From Vicinamibacterales bacterium (GTDB lineage: Bacteria > Acidobacteriota > Vicinamibacteria > Vicinamibacterales > UBA2999), in NCBI GenBank assembly GCA_030680175.1, contig JAUXWO010000050.1, forward strand, positions 62,001 through 126,000: a DNA stretch of 64,000 bases. The letters are read 5' to 3'. A model generated the notes under the pieces. The model was not told where the DNA came from. It searched no databases and saw only the letters and a program-made list of their open reading frames with translations. Below, piece by piece: positions 45,591 through 53,531 of the stretch (position 1 is the stretch's first letter; each line of letters starts with the position of its first letter). Made by a program: the position numbers and the translations under genes.

Positions 45591-45685
45591 GGCGCCCCCC
45601 GCCCGCGGGGTTCCTCTTCCCACAAACACGTAGTAGGATGGCCGCAGTCCGGCCCCGCAGCACCGGTCCCCCCGGGGAGGTTCAG

Positions 45686-46375
45686 ATGAGTCCGAAGCGG
45701 AGCAGCCGTACCAAGACCGCAGTGGCGCCCGGCAAGACGGCCGCCGACTTCGATGTGCAGGCGTACCTCGAGTCGACCGGCATCGCCAGCAGGGTGGTTC
45801 GCTACAGGACCGGCGCGCTGGTGTTCGCGCAGGGCGAGCCGGCCACCGACGTCTACTACGTCCAGGCAGGGTCCATTAAGCTGTCGGTGCTGTCACGCAT
45901 CGGCAAGGAGGCGGTCGTCGGGCTGCTCGGGCCTGGCGATTTCTTCGGTGAGGCGGCGCTCGCGGGCCAGAGGGTTCGCATCGAGACGGCCTCGGCGCTG
46001 GCCTCGAGCCGGGTGCTGGTGATCGAGAAGGGCCTGATGGTCCAGCTCCTTCATGATCAGCCGGACTTCTCCGACCGCTTCATTGCCCACATGCTGAGCC
46101 GCAACATCCGGGTCGAGGCGGACCTCGTGGATCAGCTCTTCAACTCGAGCGAGAAGCGGCTGGCGCGGACGCTCCTGCTGCTGGCCCGCTACGGCCAGGC
46201 CGCGCCGGACCGGACGCTGCCGAAGATCTCCCAGGAGACGCTCGCGGAGATGATCGGCACCACCCGGTCGCGCGTGAACTTCTTCATGAACAAGTTCCGC
46301 AAGCTCGGGCTCATCGAGTACAACGGCACCCTCAAGATCAACGCCTCACTCCTGAGCGTCGTCCTGCACGACTGA
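45686..46375 (+). CDS. Crp/Fnr family transcriptional regulator 2
   Basis: A 229-aa paralogue of regulator 1 with the same domain order. A longer N-terminus is followed by GALVFAQGEPATDVYYVQAGSIKLSVLSRIGKEAVVGLLGPGDFFGEAALAG and SQETLAEMIGTTRSRVNFFMNKFRKLGLI. The recognition helices TTRSRVNFFMNKFR are identical, so the two likely bind the same sites. GGGGAGG precedes the ATG. The tandem arrangement suggests duplication with different sensing. Confidence 0.9.
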   Translation: MSPKRSSRTKTAVAPGKTAADFDVQAYLESTGIASRVVRYRTGALVFAQGEPATDVYYVQAGSIKLSVLSRIGKEAVVGLLGPGDFFGEAALAGQRVRIETASALASSRVLVIEKGLMVQLLHDQPDFSDRFIAHMLSRNIRVEADLVDQLFNSSEKRLARTLLLLARYGQAAPDRTLPKISQETLAEMIGTTRSRVNFFMNKFRKLGLIEYNGTLKINASLLSVVLHD

Positions 46376-46381
46376 TGGCCC

Positions 46382-46404
46382 GGCCGGCCCCCAGTGGGCC
46401 GGCC
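46382..46404. terminator. Bidirectional terminator hairpin
   Basis: GGCCGGCCC (46382-46390) and GGGCCGGCC (46396-46404) form a perfect 9-bp stem with loop CCAGT, in the 44-bp gap between the convergent crp-like and DUF3494 genes. Confidence 0.7.
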
Positions 46405-46419
46405 CGCCATCTCCCAGCC

Positions 46420-47502
46420 CTACTGAGATATCCGCCGTCGCCGTAGCTGGACGTACCCGGCCAGCAGCAGCCCGAGCGTGAGCACGATCATGAAGACCTG
46501 CGGCAGGGTCGGAACCTCCGTGCCGATCGTCAGCGTGTAGCGTTGGTCAATGAAGCACCCGCGCGCATCGGTCGCCCGGATCGTGAACGACTGGGGGACG
46601 GCCTGGGTGGGCGTGCCCGACAGCAGTCCAGTCGACGCCAGCGTCAGGCCTGCCGGCAGCGCACCGAGGGCGGCGCGCAGTGTGTAGACGTAAGGCGCGG
46701 TCCCACTGTTGCCCTGGAACTGGACGCTGTAGGCGACGCCGATGCCGCCCGCGGGCAGCGTCGTCGGCGTCAACCCGATCACCGGGCATGTCGCGGGCGG
46801 CGCCGCAGTGGCACACAGCACACGGGCCACGTTGTTGGTGTCGAGCGTCACGGCGCCATTGCGCGCCAGAAGCCGCCCGACGATCTGCGCGCCCGTGGTG
46901 ACGGTGATGCTGGTCAGGGCCAGGATGTTGCCCTTGAAGGTCGAGTTCGTCCCGAGGGTGGCGGAGCTGCCGACCTGCCAGAAGACGTTACAGAGCGACC
47001 CGCCGTTGATCAAGGCCACCACCGACCCACTGGCCGTCGTGAGCGTGCTGCCCATCTGGAAGATGAAGACCGGGTCGTCGAGCCCCTGCCCGTCGAGGGT
47101 GAGCGTGCCGGTCAGTTGTGCCGACGTGTCGAACTTGTAGACGCCCGGGGTGAGCGTGCGTCCGCCCAAATCGAGCCCCGTCAAGTTCTGGGTGACCGGA
47201 CGCCCAGCCAGATCGTTATACGCCGTGGTGACGGCATTCTGAGCCGCGAGGGAGGTGGCGTTCCCGAGGTGGGTCGTGCCGCTGACGGTGCCAGGTGGGA
47301 AGCCCGTGGAGGTGGCGCCAGGGCTGACGCCCATATCCCCGGTGAGGACGCTTGAACCGGTATTCGTCACGGTGGAACCAGCCAGCACGACGAAGCTGTC
47401 AGCGGCCCCGAGCGACGTCGAGCTCTGCGCGGCTGCGGGAGCCGCCCACAGGAGGAGGCTGGCGCCAACGACGGCAGCAAGAGACTTTAGATGACGGGTC
47501 AT
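46420..47502 (-). CDS. Ice-binding (DUF3494) domain protein with VPTLP-type C-terminal sorting signal
   Basis: A 360-aa surface protein. Signal peptide 1-26 (SLAAVVGASLLLWAAPAAAQ). The DUF3494 domain (about 30-235) is a beta-helix with LGAADSFVVLAGSTVTNTG, GDMGVSPG and the typical GSSATLGTNSTFKGNILALTSITV. An Ig-like putative-Ig domain (about 240-325; GGIGVAYSVQFQGNSGTAPY) follows. The tail VPTLPQVFMIVLTLGLLLAGYV then RRRR is a short motif, hydrophobic helix and basic cluster, like IPTL-CTERM exosortase signals. DUF3494 proteins bind ice or act as adhesins. It is divergent from the exosortase-like operon, its likely processing machinery. Confidence 0.88.
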   Translation of the reverse strand: MTRHLKSLAAVVGASLLLWAAPAAAQSSTSLGAADSFVVLAGSTVTNTGSSVLTGDMGVSPGATSTGFPPGTVSGTTHLGNATSLAAQNAVTTAYNDLAGRPVTQNLTGLDLGGRTLTPGVYKFDTSAQLTGTLTLDGQGLDDPVFIFQMGSTLTTASGSVVALINGGSLCNVFWQVGSSATLGTNSTFKGNILALTSITVTTGAQIVGRLLARNGAVTLDTNNVARVLCATAAPPATCPVIGLTPTTLPAGGIGVAYSVQFQGNSGTAPYVYTLRAALGALPAGLTLASTGLLSGTPTQAVPQSFTIRATDARGCFIDQRYTLTIGTEVPTLPQVFMIVLTLGLLLAGYVQLRRRRISQ

Positions 47503-47627
47503 GACACTGGCTCCATGGAAGCTCTGTAACTCCCCAAACGATCGCTCAACGGTAGTCGTGTTCAATCGCGCGGGGCTGTTCAATTCGAGACAGTGGCCGA
47601 ACGAACCGGCACTCTACAGTGCAAGGC
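47503..47627. promoter_or_regulatory. Divergent promoter region of the sorting locus
   Basis: 125 bp between the DUF3494 gene and the SpeD-like operon. It is AT-richer than average (GTAGTCGTGTTCAATCGC), as expected for two promoters. I see no perfect palindrome and no CRP-type site here. Confidence 0.4.
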
Positions 47628-48011
47628 ATGGTGTCGCGCGAGCAGCCCGTGCTCTATGCGGTGGACCTCGCGGGATGCACCGAGATGCCGGCGCTCCCAC
47701 CCGAGGCCATCACGTCGACGTTTGCCCAGGCGCTCGAGGGCGCCGGCGCGACGGTCGTGCAGGCGCTCTCACACCACTTCCCGGGCGGCGCCGGGATGAC
47801 GTGCGTGTTGATCCTGGCCGAATCGCACGCGGTCCTCCACACGTGGCCCGAGACCGGCATGGTCCACGTCGACATCTTCTCGTGCTCGACCCGGCTGAAG
47901 AGCCGGGCCGCCATCGACACACTCGCTAATGCCTTCGGCGCCACGGGCGTAACCGTGCAGGAGCTCTCCCGTGCTGACGGACATCGTCCGCCGCCCGACG
48001 GACGCCCGTAG
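47628..48011 (+). CDS. SpeD-like pyruvoyl-dependent decarboxylase
   Basis: A 127-aa protein strongly similar to class 1b S-adenosylmethionine decarboxylase proenzymes. The self-cleavage site is AESHAVLHTWPE (Glu65-Ser66, the Ser becoming the pyruvoyl group); His71 and Cys86 (VDIFSCS) match the processing residues. It could make decarboxylated SAM for spermidine, but some SpeD homologues have become arginine or ornithine decarboxylases. Start ATG 47628 is chosen over GTG 47619; neither has a strong ribosome site. Its 3' end overlaps the exosortase-like gene by 41 bp, so it belongs to that operon. No speE is nearby. Confidence 0.85.
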   Translation: MVSREQPVLYAVDLAGCTEMPALPPEAITSTFAQALEGAGATVVQALSHHFPGGAGMTCVLILAESHAVLHTWPETGMVHVDIFSCSTRLKSRAAIDTLANAFGATGVTVQELSRADGHRPPPDGRP

Positions 48012-49299
48012 GTTCGCGCTGCACGCCGTCGCGGGCAGCCTCGCCCTCTTTGGCCTGTTCCGCCTGAGCTGGGTCGAGGCGCACCTGCTGCTGCCTGTCA
48101 CGCTCGCCCAGGGGCGGTGGGCCGATGCGCTGATCGGCGCACCGGTCTCGCCGGTCTACATCAGCCTGGCGTGCAGCGGCACCGACGTGCTGGCGTTGTG
48201 CCTGGGCGCCGTGCTCGCATACCCGGTGGCGTGGCGCGCGCGGCTCATCGGCGCGGCCGGCGGCGCCACGCTGGTCCTCGGCCTGAACACACTCCGCATC
48301 GGCACGCTCGGGCAGGCCGTCGCCTCGCCGTCGTGGTTCACGGTGCTCCACCTGTACGTCTGGCCCGCCGCGCTGACGCTGGCGGTGGCCGGTTACGTGT
48401 TCTGGTGGATGCGCCTCGCGGACCGCGCGCCGCTCGTCGCGCGCCTGACCGCACTCCCCCGGCCGTCCCGGCGATTCATCGTGCTCGGGGGCCTGTTCCT
48501 GCTCGTCTTCCTCACCGCCTCGCCGCTCTATCTCGAAAGCGCCGGCGTGCTCGCGGTGGGAGGTGTCATCGCACACGCCGCGGCGTGGTTCCTGGCGCCG
48601 CTCGGCGCGGGCACCCACGCGGAGGCCAACGTGCTCATGACCGAGCGGGGCGCCTATCTCGTGACGGGCGCCTGCATCGCGACGCCGCTCATCCCGGTCT
48701 ATCTGGCGGCGGTGTGCGCCTACGCGCCCACGAGGTGGCGGCTCGCGGCCGGCCTGGCGATCGCGATCCCGCTGTTCCTCGCCCTCGGAGTGGCGCGGTT
48801 GCTGGTGGTGGCCCTGCCCGCCACTGTCGTCGCCACGCCCGTCTTCCTCGTCCATGCCTTCCACCAACTGGTGCTCGGCGCCGTGATGGTCGGGGTCGCC
48901 GCGTGGTGGCGCCACGGCGGCCGCGCGCTGCACGCGCCGCTGCTCGCCGGCATCACCGCCGGCCTCGCGTTCGCCGTCCTGATCGGCCCGGTGTACACCG
49001 ACGCGCTGCGCACGCTCATCGGGATGCCGCGGGTCGACCCGCAGGACGCGATCGCCTGGCTCCCCGCATTTCAGATCGGCCTCTTCCTGTCGATGTGGGT
49101 GGCGGCGTCCGGCCACATGGGGGGACGACTCCTCCTGGCGGGACTCGCCGTGCTGGCCGTCTCGCATATGGCCGGCCTGCTGGTGTTGCAGGCGCTCGCC
49201 AGCCCGCTGGACCTGACCGTGGCGGCACGCGGATGGGCGGTGGCGGGCCCGGTGCTCCTCGGCGCGGCGATGGTGCACCATGTCCGGGCGCCCCGCTGA
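47971..49299 (+). CDS. Duplicated exosortase-like membrane protein
   Basis: A 442-aa polytopic protein with about 12-14 transmembrane helices. Residues about 20-145 form an exosortase domain: Cys68 in ISLACSGTD, Arg109 in LGLNTLRIGTLG, His127 in VLHLYVWP, the Cys-Arg-His triad of exosortases. Residues about 170-312 repeat the pattern: Cys235 in VTGACIATP, Arg276 in ALGVARLLVV, and His298 (or His295) in HAFHQLVLG. The remaining C-terminal helices are unassigned. Known exosortases have a single such domain. GTG start; overlaps the genes on both sides (41 and 20 bp). Probable role: cleaving and attaching VPTLP-tailed surface proteins such as the one at 46420. Confidence 0.8.
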   Translation: MLTDIVRRPTDARRFALHAVAGSLALFGLFRLSWVEAHLLLPVTLAQGRWADALIGAPVSPVYISLACSGTDVLALCLGAVLAYPVAWRARLIGAAGGATLVLGLNTLRIGTLGQAVASPSWFTVLHLYVWPAALTLAVAGYVFWWMRLADRAPLVARLTALPRPSRRFIVLGGLFLLVFLTASPLYLESAGVLAVGGVIAHAAAWFLAPLGAGTHAEANVLMTERGAYLVTGACIATPLIPVYLAAVCAYAPTRWRLAAGLAIAIPLFLALGVARLLVVALPATVVATPVFLVHAFHQLVLGAVMVGVAAWWRHGGRALHAPLLAGITAGLAFAVLIGPVYTDALRTLIGMPRVDPQDAIAWLPAFQIGLFLSMWVAASGHMGGRLLLAGLAVLAVSHMAGLLVLQALASPLDLTVAARGWAVAGPVLLGAAMVHHVRAPR

Positions 49300-51247
49300 G
49301 CTCGTCGCGGTGCTGGCGCTCGCCGTCACAGCGACCGTGTACCTCGCCGCCCCTGTGCTCCGCATTCCATCAGAGCGGCTGTTCGGAGCGGAGCTGGTCG
49401 GCCGCCACCACGACCCGTTCACGGTGATGGCGCAGTTCGAGCGCCCGTGGGGTTCAGGCACCTATCCGCAACCGGTCACCGACATCACGGGCGCGCTGCT
49501 CACACGCGCGTCGGGGCCGGTGGCCGGGTACAACTGGCTCATCCTGTTCAGCTTCCCCCTCTCGGCCGCGGCCGCGTTTCTGCTGGCGCGTCACCTGACG
49601 CTCTCCGCCGGCGGCGCGACGATGGCCGCGATGGCCTACGCGTTCTCCCCCTTTCACCTGGCACACGCGGCCTACCATCCGCACATCGCGCAGACGCAGT
49701 GGATCCCGTTGTACCTCCTCGCGCTCTGGCGCTCACTCGATGCCGCCTCGCCGATGGCAGTGGGACTGCTCGGCGCGGCGACCGTCGCCGTCGCGCTCTC
49801 GAATCTCTATGGCGCCCTGATCGCCGCCGTGATCACGCCATTCGCCGTCGCCGCGTACTGGTGGGTCGCGCGCGCGGGCCGGCCGCACGCCGGACGCGAT
49901 CTCGCCGTGACGCTCGGGAGCCTCGGCGTCATCGCGACGGCCGCCGGGGCGTATCTCTGGCACACCACCAGCCCCGTCGTTGTCGCACACGGAGACGCCT
50001 TCGCGTTTCCCCGTGCCGACCTCTTCCGCTACAGCGCGAAGTGGTGGGGGTATCTCGTGCCACCGGCCGGGCATCCCTGGCTCGGCTCGACCGTCCGCGA
50101 CTTCTGGGAGGCCGCCGGCGTCCGCGAGGGTTTGCTCGAACAGCAGGTCAGCCTCGGCTGGGGCGTTGTCGCGCTCGGACTCGTGGCGGTGACGTCGTGG
50201 GTGCGGGGAGACCGGCAGCCCGCCGTGCGCGTGGGCGTCCCCGTGCTCGTGAGCATCGCCGTCGTCGCGCTTGTGTGCTCGCTCTCGCCGGAGCGGACCG
50301 TCGGGGCGTTCACGTTCGTGCGTCCCTCGGCGCTGCTGTACGAGATCGTCCCGATGTTCCGGTCGTACGCGAGGTTCGGCGTGGTCGTGCAGTTGATGGC
50401 CGTCCTCCTGGCGGGCATCGGCGTCGACGCGCTGCGCCGGGCCGGCACCGCACGTGCCACGGCGGCGTGCGTCGCGCTCGTCGCGCTCGTCGTTGGCGAG
50501 TACGCGGTCTCGCCTTCAGCGCTCTGGCGCGACGTGTTGCCGACGACAGCACATCGATGGGCCGTCGAGCAGCCCGGCCCCCTGCAGGTCCTCGACTGCG
50601 TGCCGCTGACCGCGGAGTCGGCCTCCGTGCCCGTGCTGACGGGTGGGCGCGTGTCTCCACTCGGCCGGATCGAGGACTGCCGGGAGCCGGATCTGCCCGG
50701 GAAGCTGGCCGCAACGGGGATCACGCACCTGCTCGTGCGAAGGGCCAGTGACGACGGATACTGGGTCGAGGAGCATGGCATGCCGGAGGGCCTCCGCACC
50801 GTCGCGACCTTCGATGATGGATGGGTGTTCGCGGTGACGGCCCCGGCGGCCGCGATCTACATCGCGACGACGAGCGGCCTGTCGCCGCGCGAGTCGGACG
50901 CCGCGTGGTCGTGGCGCTGGATGGGAGGCACGGCCGCCTGGACCATCATCAACGCCACCGGTGCACCGGCCCGCGCCACGCTGCACCTCGAGGCGTCGGC
51001 GTTCCATGAAGCCCGCCGCGTGTCGGTCACGCTCGACGGCCACGTGGTACAGGAGATCGTCGTGGTCCCGCCGCGGGGGACCTACGACATCGGCCCGTTC
51101 ACCGTGCCCACCGGCGGCCGCACGCTGGCCTTCCACGCCCTCGAGGTTCCGACGGTGGCCGACGATATTCTGGGCAACGGAGACACGCGGCCGCTCTCGA
51201 TCGCGCTCGGCGCCTGGGGCTGGCGCGTGACGGGAGCCGAGCCATGA
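49280..51247 (+). CDS. GT-C-like polytopic membrane protein
   Basis: A 655-aa protein with about ten transmembrane helices (residues about 5-460) and a soluble periplasmic C-terminal part of beta-rich sequence. The first loop has GRHHDPF, an acidic motif placed like that of GT-C glycosyltransferases, and later MAYAFSPFHLAHAAYHPHIAQTQW is a pattern shared with bacterial YfhO/DUF6311-like proteins. It may transfer sugars from a lipid carrier to a sorted protein or surface glycan. Overlaps the exosortase-like gene by 20 bp and the methyltransferase by 4 bp. No exact family is claimed. Confidence 0.7.
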   Translation: MSGRPAELVAVLALAVTATVYLAAPVLRIPSERLFGAELVGRHHDPFTVMAQFERPWGSGTYPQPVTDITGALLTRASGPVAGYNWLILFSFPLSAAAAFLLARHLTLSAGGATMAAMAYAFSPFHLAHAAYHPHIAQTQWIPLYLLALWRSLDAASPMAVGLLGAATVAVALSNLYGALIAAVITPFAVAAYWWVARAGRPHAGRDLAVTLGSLGVIATAAGAYLWHTTSPVVVAHGDAFAFPRADLFRYSAKWWGYLVPPAGHPWLGSTVRDFWEAAGVREGLLEQQVSLGWGVVALGLVAVTSWVRGDRQPAVRVGVPVLVSIAVVALVCSLSPERTVGAFTFVRPSALLYEIVPMFRSYARFGVVVQLMAVLLAGIGVDALRRAGTARATAACVALVALVVGEYAVSPSALWRDVLPTTAHRWAVEQPGPLQVLDCVPLTAESASVPVLTGGRVSPLGRIEDCREPDLPGKLAATGITHLLVRRASDDGYWVEEHGMPEGLRTVATFDDGWVFAVTAPAAAIYIATTSGLSPRESDAAWSWRWMGGTAAWTIINATGAPARATLHLEASAFHEARRVSVTLDGHVVQEIVVVPPRGTYDIGPFTVPTGGRTLAFHALEVPTVADDILGNGDTRPLSIALGAWGWRVTGAEP

Positions 51248-52035
51248 CGCTCTCCGCGTACCGCGACTTCTGGCACGGCGTCGGCGAACGATTCCCCGAT
51301 CTGGCGGGGGCCGTCTCCACGCAGTACTACGCCGACAATGAACGGCGCCTCTTCACCGAGCACTTCCCCCCGCTCGAGGGGCTGAAGATCCTCAAGACCG
51401 ATCTCTGGGACGAGGCCAGGAACACCCGGATTCTCGCGTGGGCGGGCGAACAGGGCGCGCACGCCTACGGCGTCGACATCTCCGCGCCGACGGTGAGGCT
51501 GGCGCGCGCCGCGTTCGCGGCCGGTCCGCGTGCGCTTCGGGGGGTCGTCGGCGACGTCCGTGATCTGCCGTTCTCGGACGGGTGCGTCGACGCGGTCTAC
51601 TCGATGGGCACCATCGAGCACTTCGACGAGACCGAGCGCGCCGTCGGCGAGATCGCCCGCGTCCTCAAGCCCGGGGGGCGGGCCATCATCGGGGTTCCCA
51701 ACCGGCACGATCCGTTCCTGCGGCCCGTGCTGGCGACGGTCATGCAGGCAGTGGGGGCGTACGGCTACGGATACGAGAAGTCGTACTCGCGGCGTGCGTT
51801 GAGGCGGATGCTGGAGGGGGCCGGACTGGAGGTCGTGGCCGAGACCGCCATCCTCTTCATGCCCGGATGGCTGAGGATGCTGGACCTGGCGTGCCACACG
51901 TGGTGCCGGCCGCTGGCGGCCGTGACCGGCGCGCTGGTCCGTCCGTTCATGTACCTGGATCGGCACGTGCCCGCCGTGCGCCGGCACGGGTACCTGCTGG
52001 CGACCGTGGTTGTGAAGCCCGCGCCGGTCCGATGA
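51244..52035 (+). CDS. Class I SAM-dependent methyltransferase
   Basis: A 263-aa protein with the Methyltransf_11 core: the LKTDLWDEARNTRILAW region in place of a classical motif I, GVDISAPTVRLAR (motif II), VVGDVRDLPFSDGCVDAVYSMGTIEHF (motifs III-IV), and ARVLKPGGRAIIGVPN. The missing GxGxG and presence of LKTDLWDE suggest a divergent branch. It ends the four-gene sorting operon, starting inside the GT-C gene (ATGA). It may methylate a glycan or lipid carrier; the target is unknown. Confidence 0.8.
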   Translation: MTLSAYRDFWHGVGERFPDLAGAVSTQYYADNERRLFTEHFPPLEGLKILKTDLWDEARNTRILAWAGEQGAHAYGVDISAPTVRLARAAFAAGPRALRGVVGDVRDLPFSDGCVDAVYSMGTIEHFDETERAVGEIARVLKPGGRAIIGVPNRHDPFLRPVLATVMQAVGAYGYGYEKSYSRRALRRMLEGAGLEVVAETAILFMPGWLRMLDLACHTWCRPLAAVTGALVRPFMYLDRHVPAVRRHGYLLATVVVKPAPVR

Positions 52036-52052
52036 CCGGCGCGAGCCCGGAT

Positions 52053-52277
52053 CTACGCGCCTTTGCGCTGGCCGGCGAAGACGAGGCCGACGCCGGCCGC
52101 CACCGCGACAATCCCGACCCACGGCGGCAACGAGACGCGATTCTCCTTGTCGGCCGTGGCCGTGATGGGACCGATGTCCAGCACGGTTTCCCGCGTGGTG
52201 TACGTGAAGCCCTCATACGCGAGCGCCGCGACGCCCGCGACGATGAGGAGGACGCCGATCATGGCAATGGGTTTCAT
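52053..52277 (-). CDS. DUF3185-like small membrane protein
   Basis: A 74-aa protein with two transmembrane helices flanking the conserved loop YTTRETVLDIGPITATADKENRVSLPP. That loop matches small stress-associated DUF3185-like proteins. The ATG at 52277 fits the first helix; open frame upstream is not conserved. Function unknown. Confidence 0.75.
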   Translation of the reverse strand: MKPIAMIGVLLIVAGVAALAYEGFTYTTRETVLDIGPITATADKENRVSLPPWVGIVAVAAGVGLVFAGQRKGA

Positions 52278-52351
52278 GGTCTGGGTGCTCCTGATACTGG
52301 ATCCGGCCAGCACGTCCACAGGCACGCGCGCAACACGTGCTGGCGCGGGCT

Positions 52352-52693
52352 TCAGCGCGCGGACTTGACGGCGCTCGAGGCGCGATCGCTTCTGGCCGCA
52401 ACCGCGACACGCTCGACTTCATGCGCGCCACGCGCCACGGCATCGGCCACCTCATCACGGACGTCCTGTCCCTTGCGGGTCAGATCGTCGACGACCCCGC
52501 TGACCTTCGTGCTGAGCTGCTGCTGCCGCTCCGCGGCCGTCTCCGCGAGGGCGCGCGCCGTACGGCTCACCCGTTCGCGAAGTTCCGATCCCGAGCGCGG
52601 CGCCAGCCACAGCATGAGGCCCGCGCCCAGCGCCGTGCCCGCCAGCAGCCCAATGATGAGTCCGTAGTCGCGATGCGCCTGGTTGGTATTCAT
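52352..52693 (-). CDS. YtxH-like membrane protein
   Basis: A 113-aa protein: one N-terminal transmembrane helix with the GLIIGLLAGTALGAGLMLWLAP Gly-zipper of YtxH proteins, then a long coiled coil (SGSELRERVSRTARALAETAAERQQQLSTK and beyond). YtxH is a general stress protein in Bacillus. A GGAGGG lies within five bases of the start, so ATG 52705 (MLEGM...) is a possible alternative. Confidence 0.75.
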   Translation of the reverse strand: MNTNQAHRDYGLIIGLLAGTALGAGLMLWLAPRSGSELRERVSRTARALAETAAERQQQLSTKVSGVVDDLTRKGQDVRDEVADAVARGAHEVERVAVAARSDRASSAVKSAR

Positions 52694-52736
52694 ACCCTCC
52701 AGCATAGCGGCGTGCCCTCTGCAACGATGTGCTGTT

Positions 52737-52757
52737 GGAGACACAGCGGGTGTCTCC
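52737..52757. promoter_or_regulatory. Palindrome between the two divergent stress-type genes
   Basis: GGAGACAC and GTGTCTCC flank AGCGG: perfect 8-bp arms with a 5-bp spacer, in the 147-bp gap between the YtxH-like and lmo0937-like genes. A shared operator is plausible. Confidence 0.5.
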
Positions 52758-52840
52758 TGATGTGGGCTGTCTCGAACCGCACAGACGAACGCGTGTGCCG
52801 CGCCTACGATGGCGTCAGTCAACGCCGTGAAGGAGGCTTT

Positions 52841-52990
52841 ATGATCTCAACCATTCTCATCATCCTCGTCGTCCTGTGGCTGCTCGGCATGGTGACGTCG
52901 TATACCGCGGGCGGGCTGATCCACCTCCTGCTCGTGATCGCCGTCGTCGTCTTCCTGTTCCGCATGATTCAGGGCCGCAAGGCGTTCTGA
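52841..52990 (+). CDS. lmo0937-family small membrane protein
   Basis: A 49-aa protein with two transmembrane segments (MISTILIILVVLWLLGMV and GLIHLLLVIAVVVFLFRMIQGR). This is the typical length and pattern of the lmo0937 family, known in stress clusters but without an assigned function. AGGAGG is four bases before the ATG. Confidence 0.8.
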   Translation: MISTILIILVVLWLLGMVTSYTAGGLIHLLLVIAVVVFLFRMIQGRKAF

Positions 52991-53054
52991 CCGTTCGTCG
53001 CCCGCCGGCCGCTCCGGGCCTGGTCCGCGCCGGCTGAGGCACAATAGCGGGACC

Positions 53055-53531
53055 ATGCCCGTCAGGCTCCTGTTCGTATGCCTCGGTAACATCTGCCGTT
53101 CCCCGGCGGCCGAGGCCGTCTTCCAGCACCTCGCCGAGGAAGCAGGGCTGGCCAGCCGCTTCACCGTGGATTCGGCCGGCACGGGCGGCTGGCACGTCGG
53201 CGACCAGGCCGACCGCCGCATGCGCGCCGCGGCGTCGGCGCGTGGCATCGCCGTCACGAGCCGCGCGCGCCAGGTCGCCGCGGACGACTTCGAGCGCTTC
53301 GACCACATCTTCGCGATGGACGCCGACAACCTCCGGGCGCTGCGCGCCCTCGCGCCGCCGGCCGGCGCGCACAAGCTCCGGTTGTTTCGCGACCTCGATC
53401 CCGAGGCGCCCGGTGAGGACGTCCCGGATCCCTACACCGGCGGCCCGGAGGACTTCGACGAGGTGCTCGACATCGTGACGCGCACCGGTCGTGCGCTGCT
53501 CGCGGAACTCACCGCCCGCCGCGATGCCTGA
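53055..53531 (+). CDS. Low-molecular-weight phosphatase (LMW-PTP family)
   Basis: A 158-aa phosphatase: P-loop VCLGNICRS with nucleophile Cys9 and Arg15, and the general-acid loop VPDPYTGGPEDF. Family members remove phosphate from tyrosine, but a subgroup encoded next to fructosamine-3-kinase genes acts on ribulosamine or erythrulosamine phosphates. Here the next gene (8-bp overlap) is exactly such a kinase, so a deglycation role fits better than tyrosine signalling. Confidence 0.92.
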   Translation: MPVRLLFVCLGNICRSPAAEAVFQHLAEEAGLASRFTVDSAGTGGWHVGDQADRRMRAAASARGIAVTSRARQVAADDFERFDHIFAMDADNLRALRALAPPAGAHKLRLFRDLDPEAPGEDVPDPYTGGPEDFDEVLDIVTRTGRALLAELTARRDA

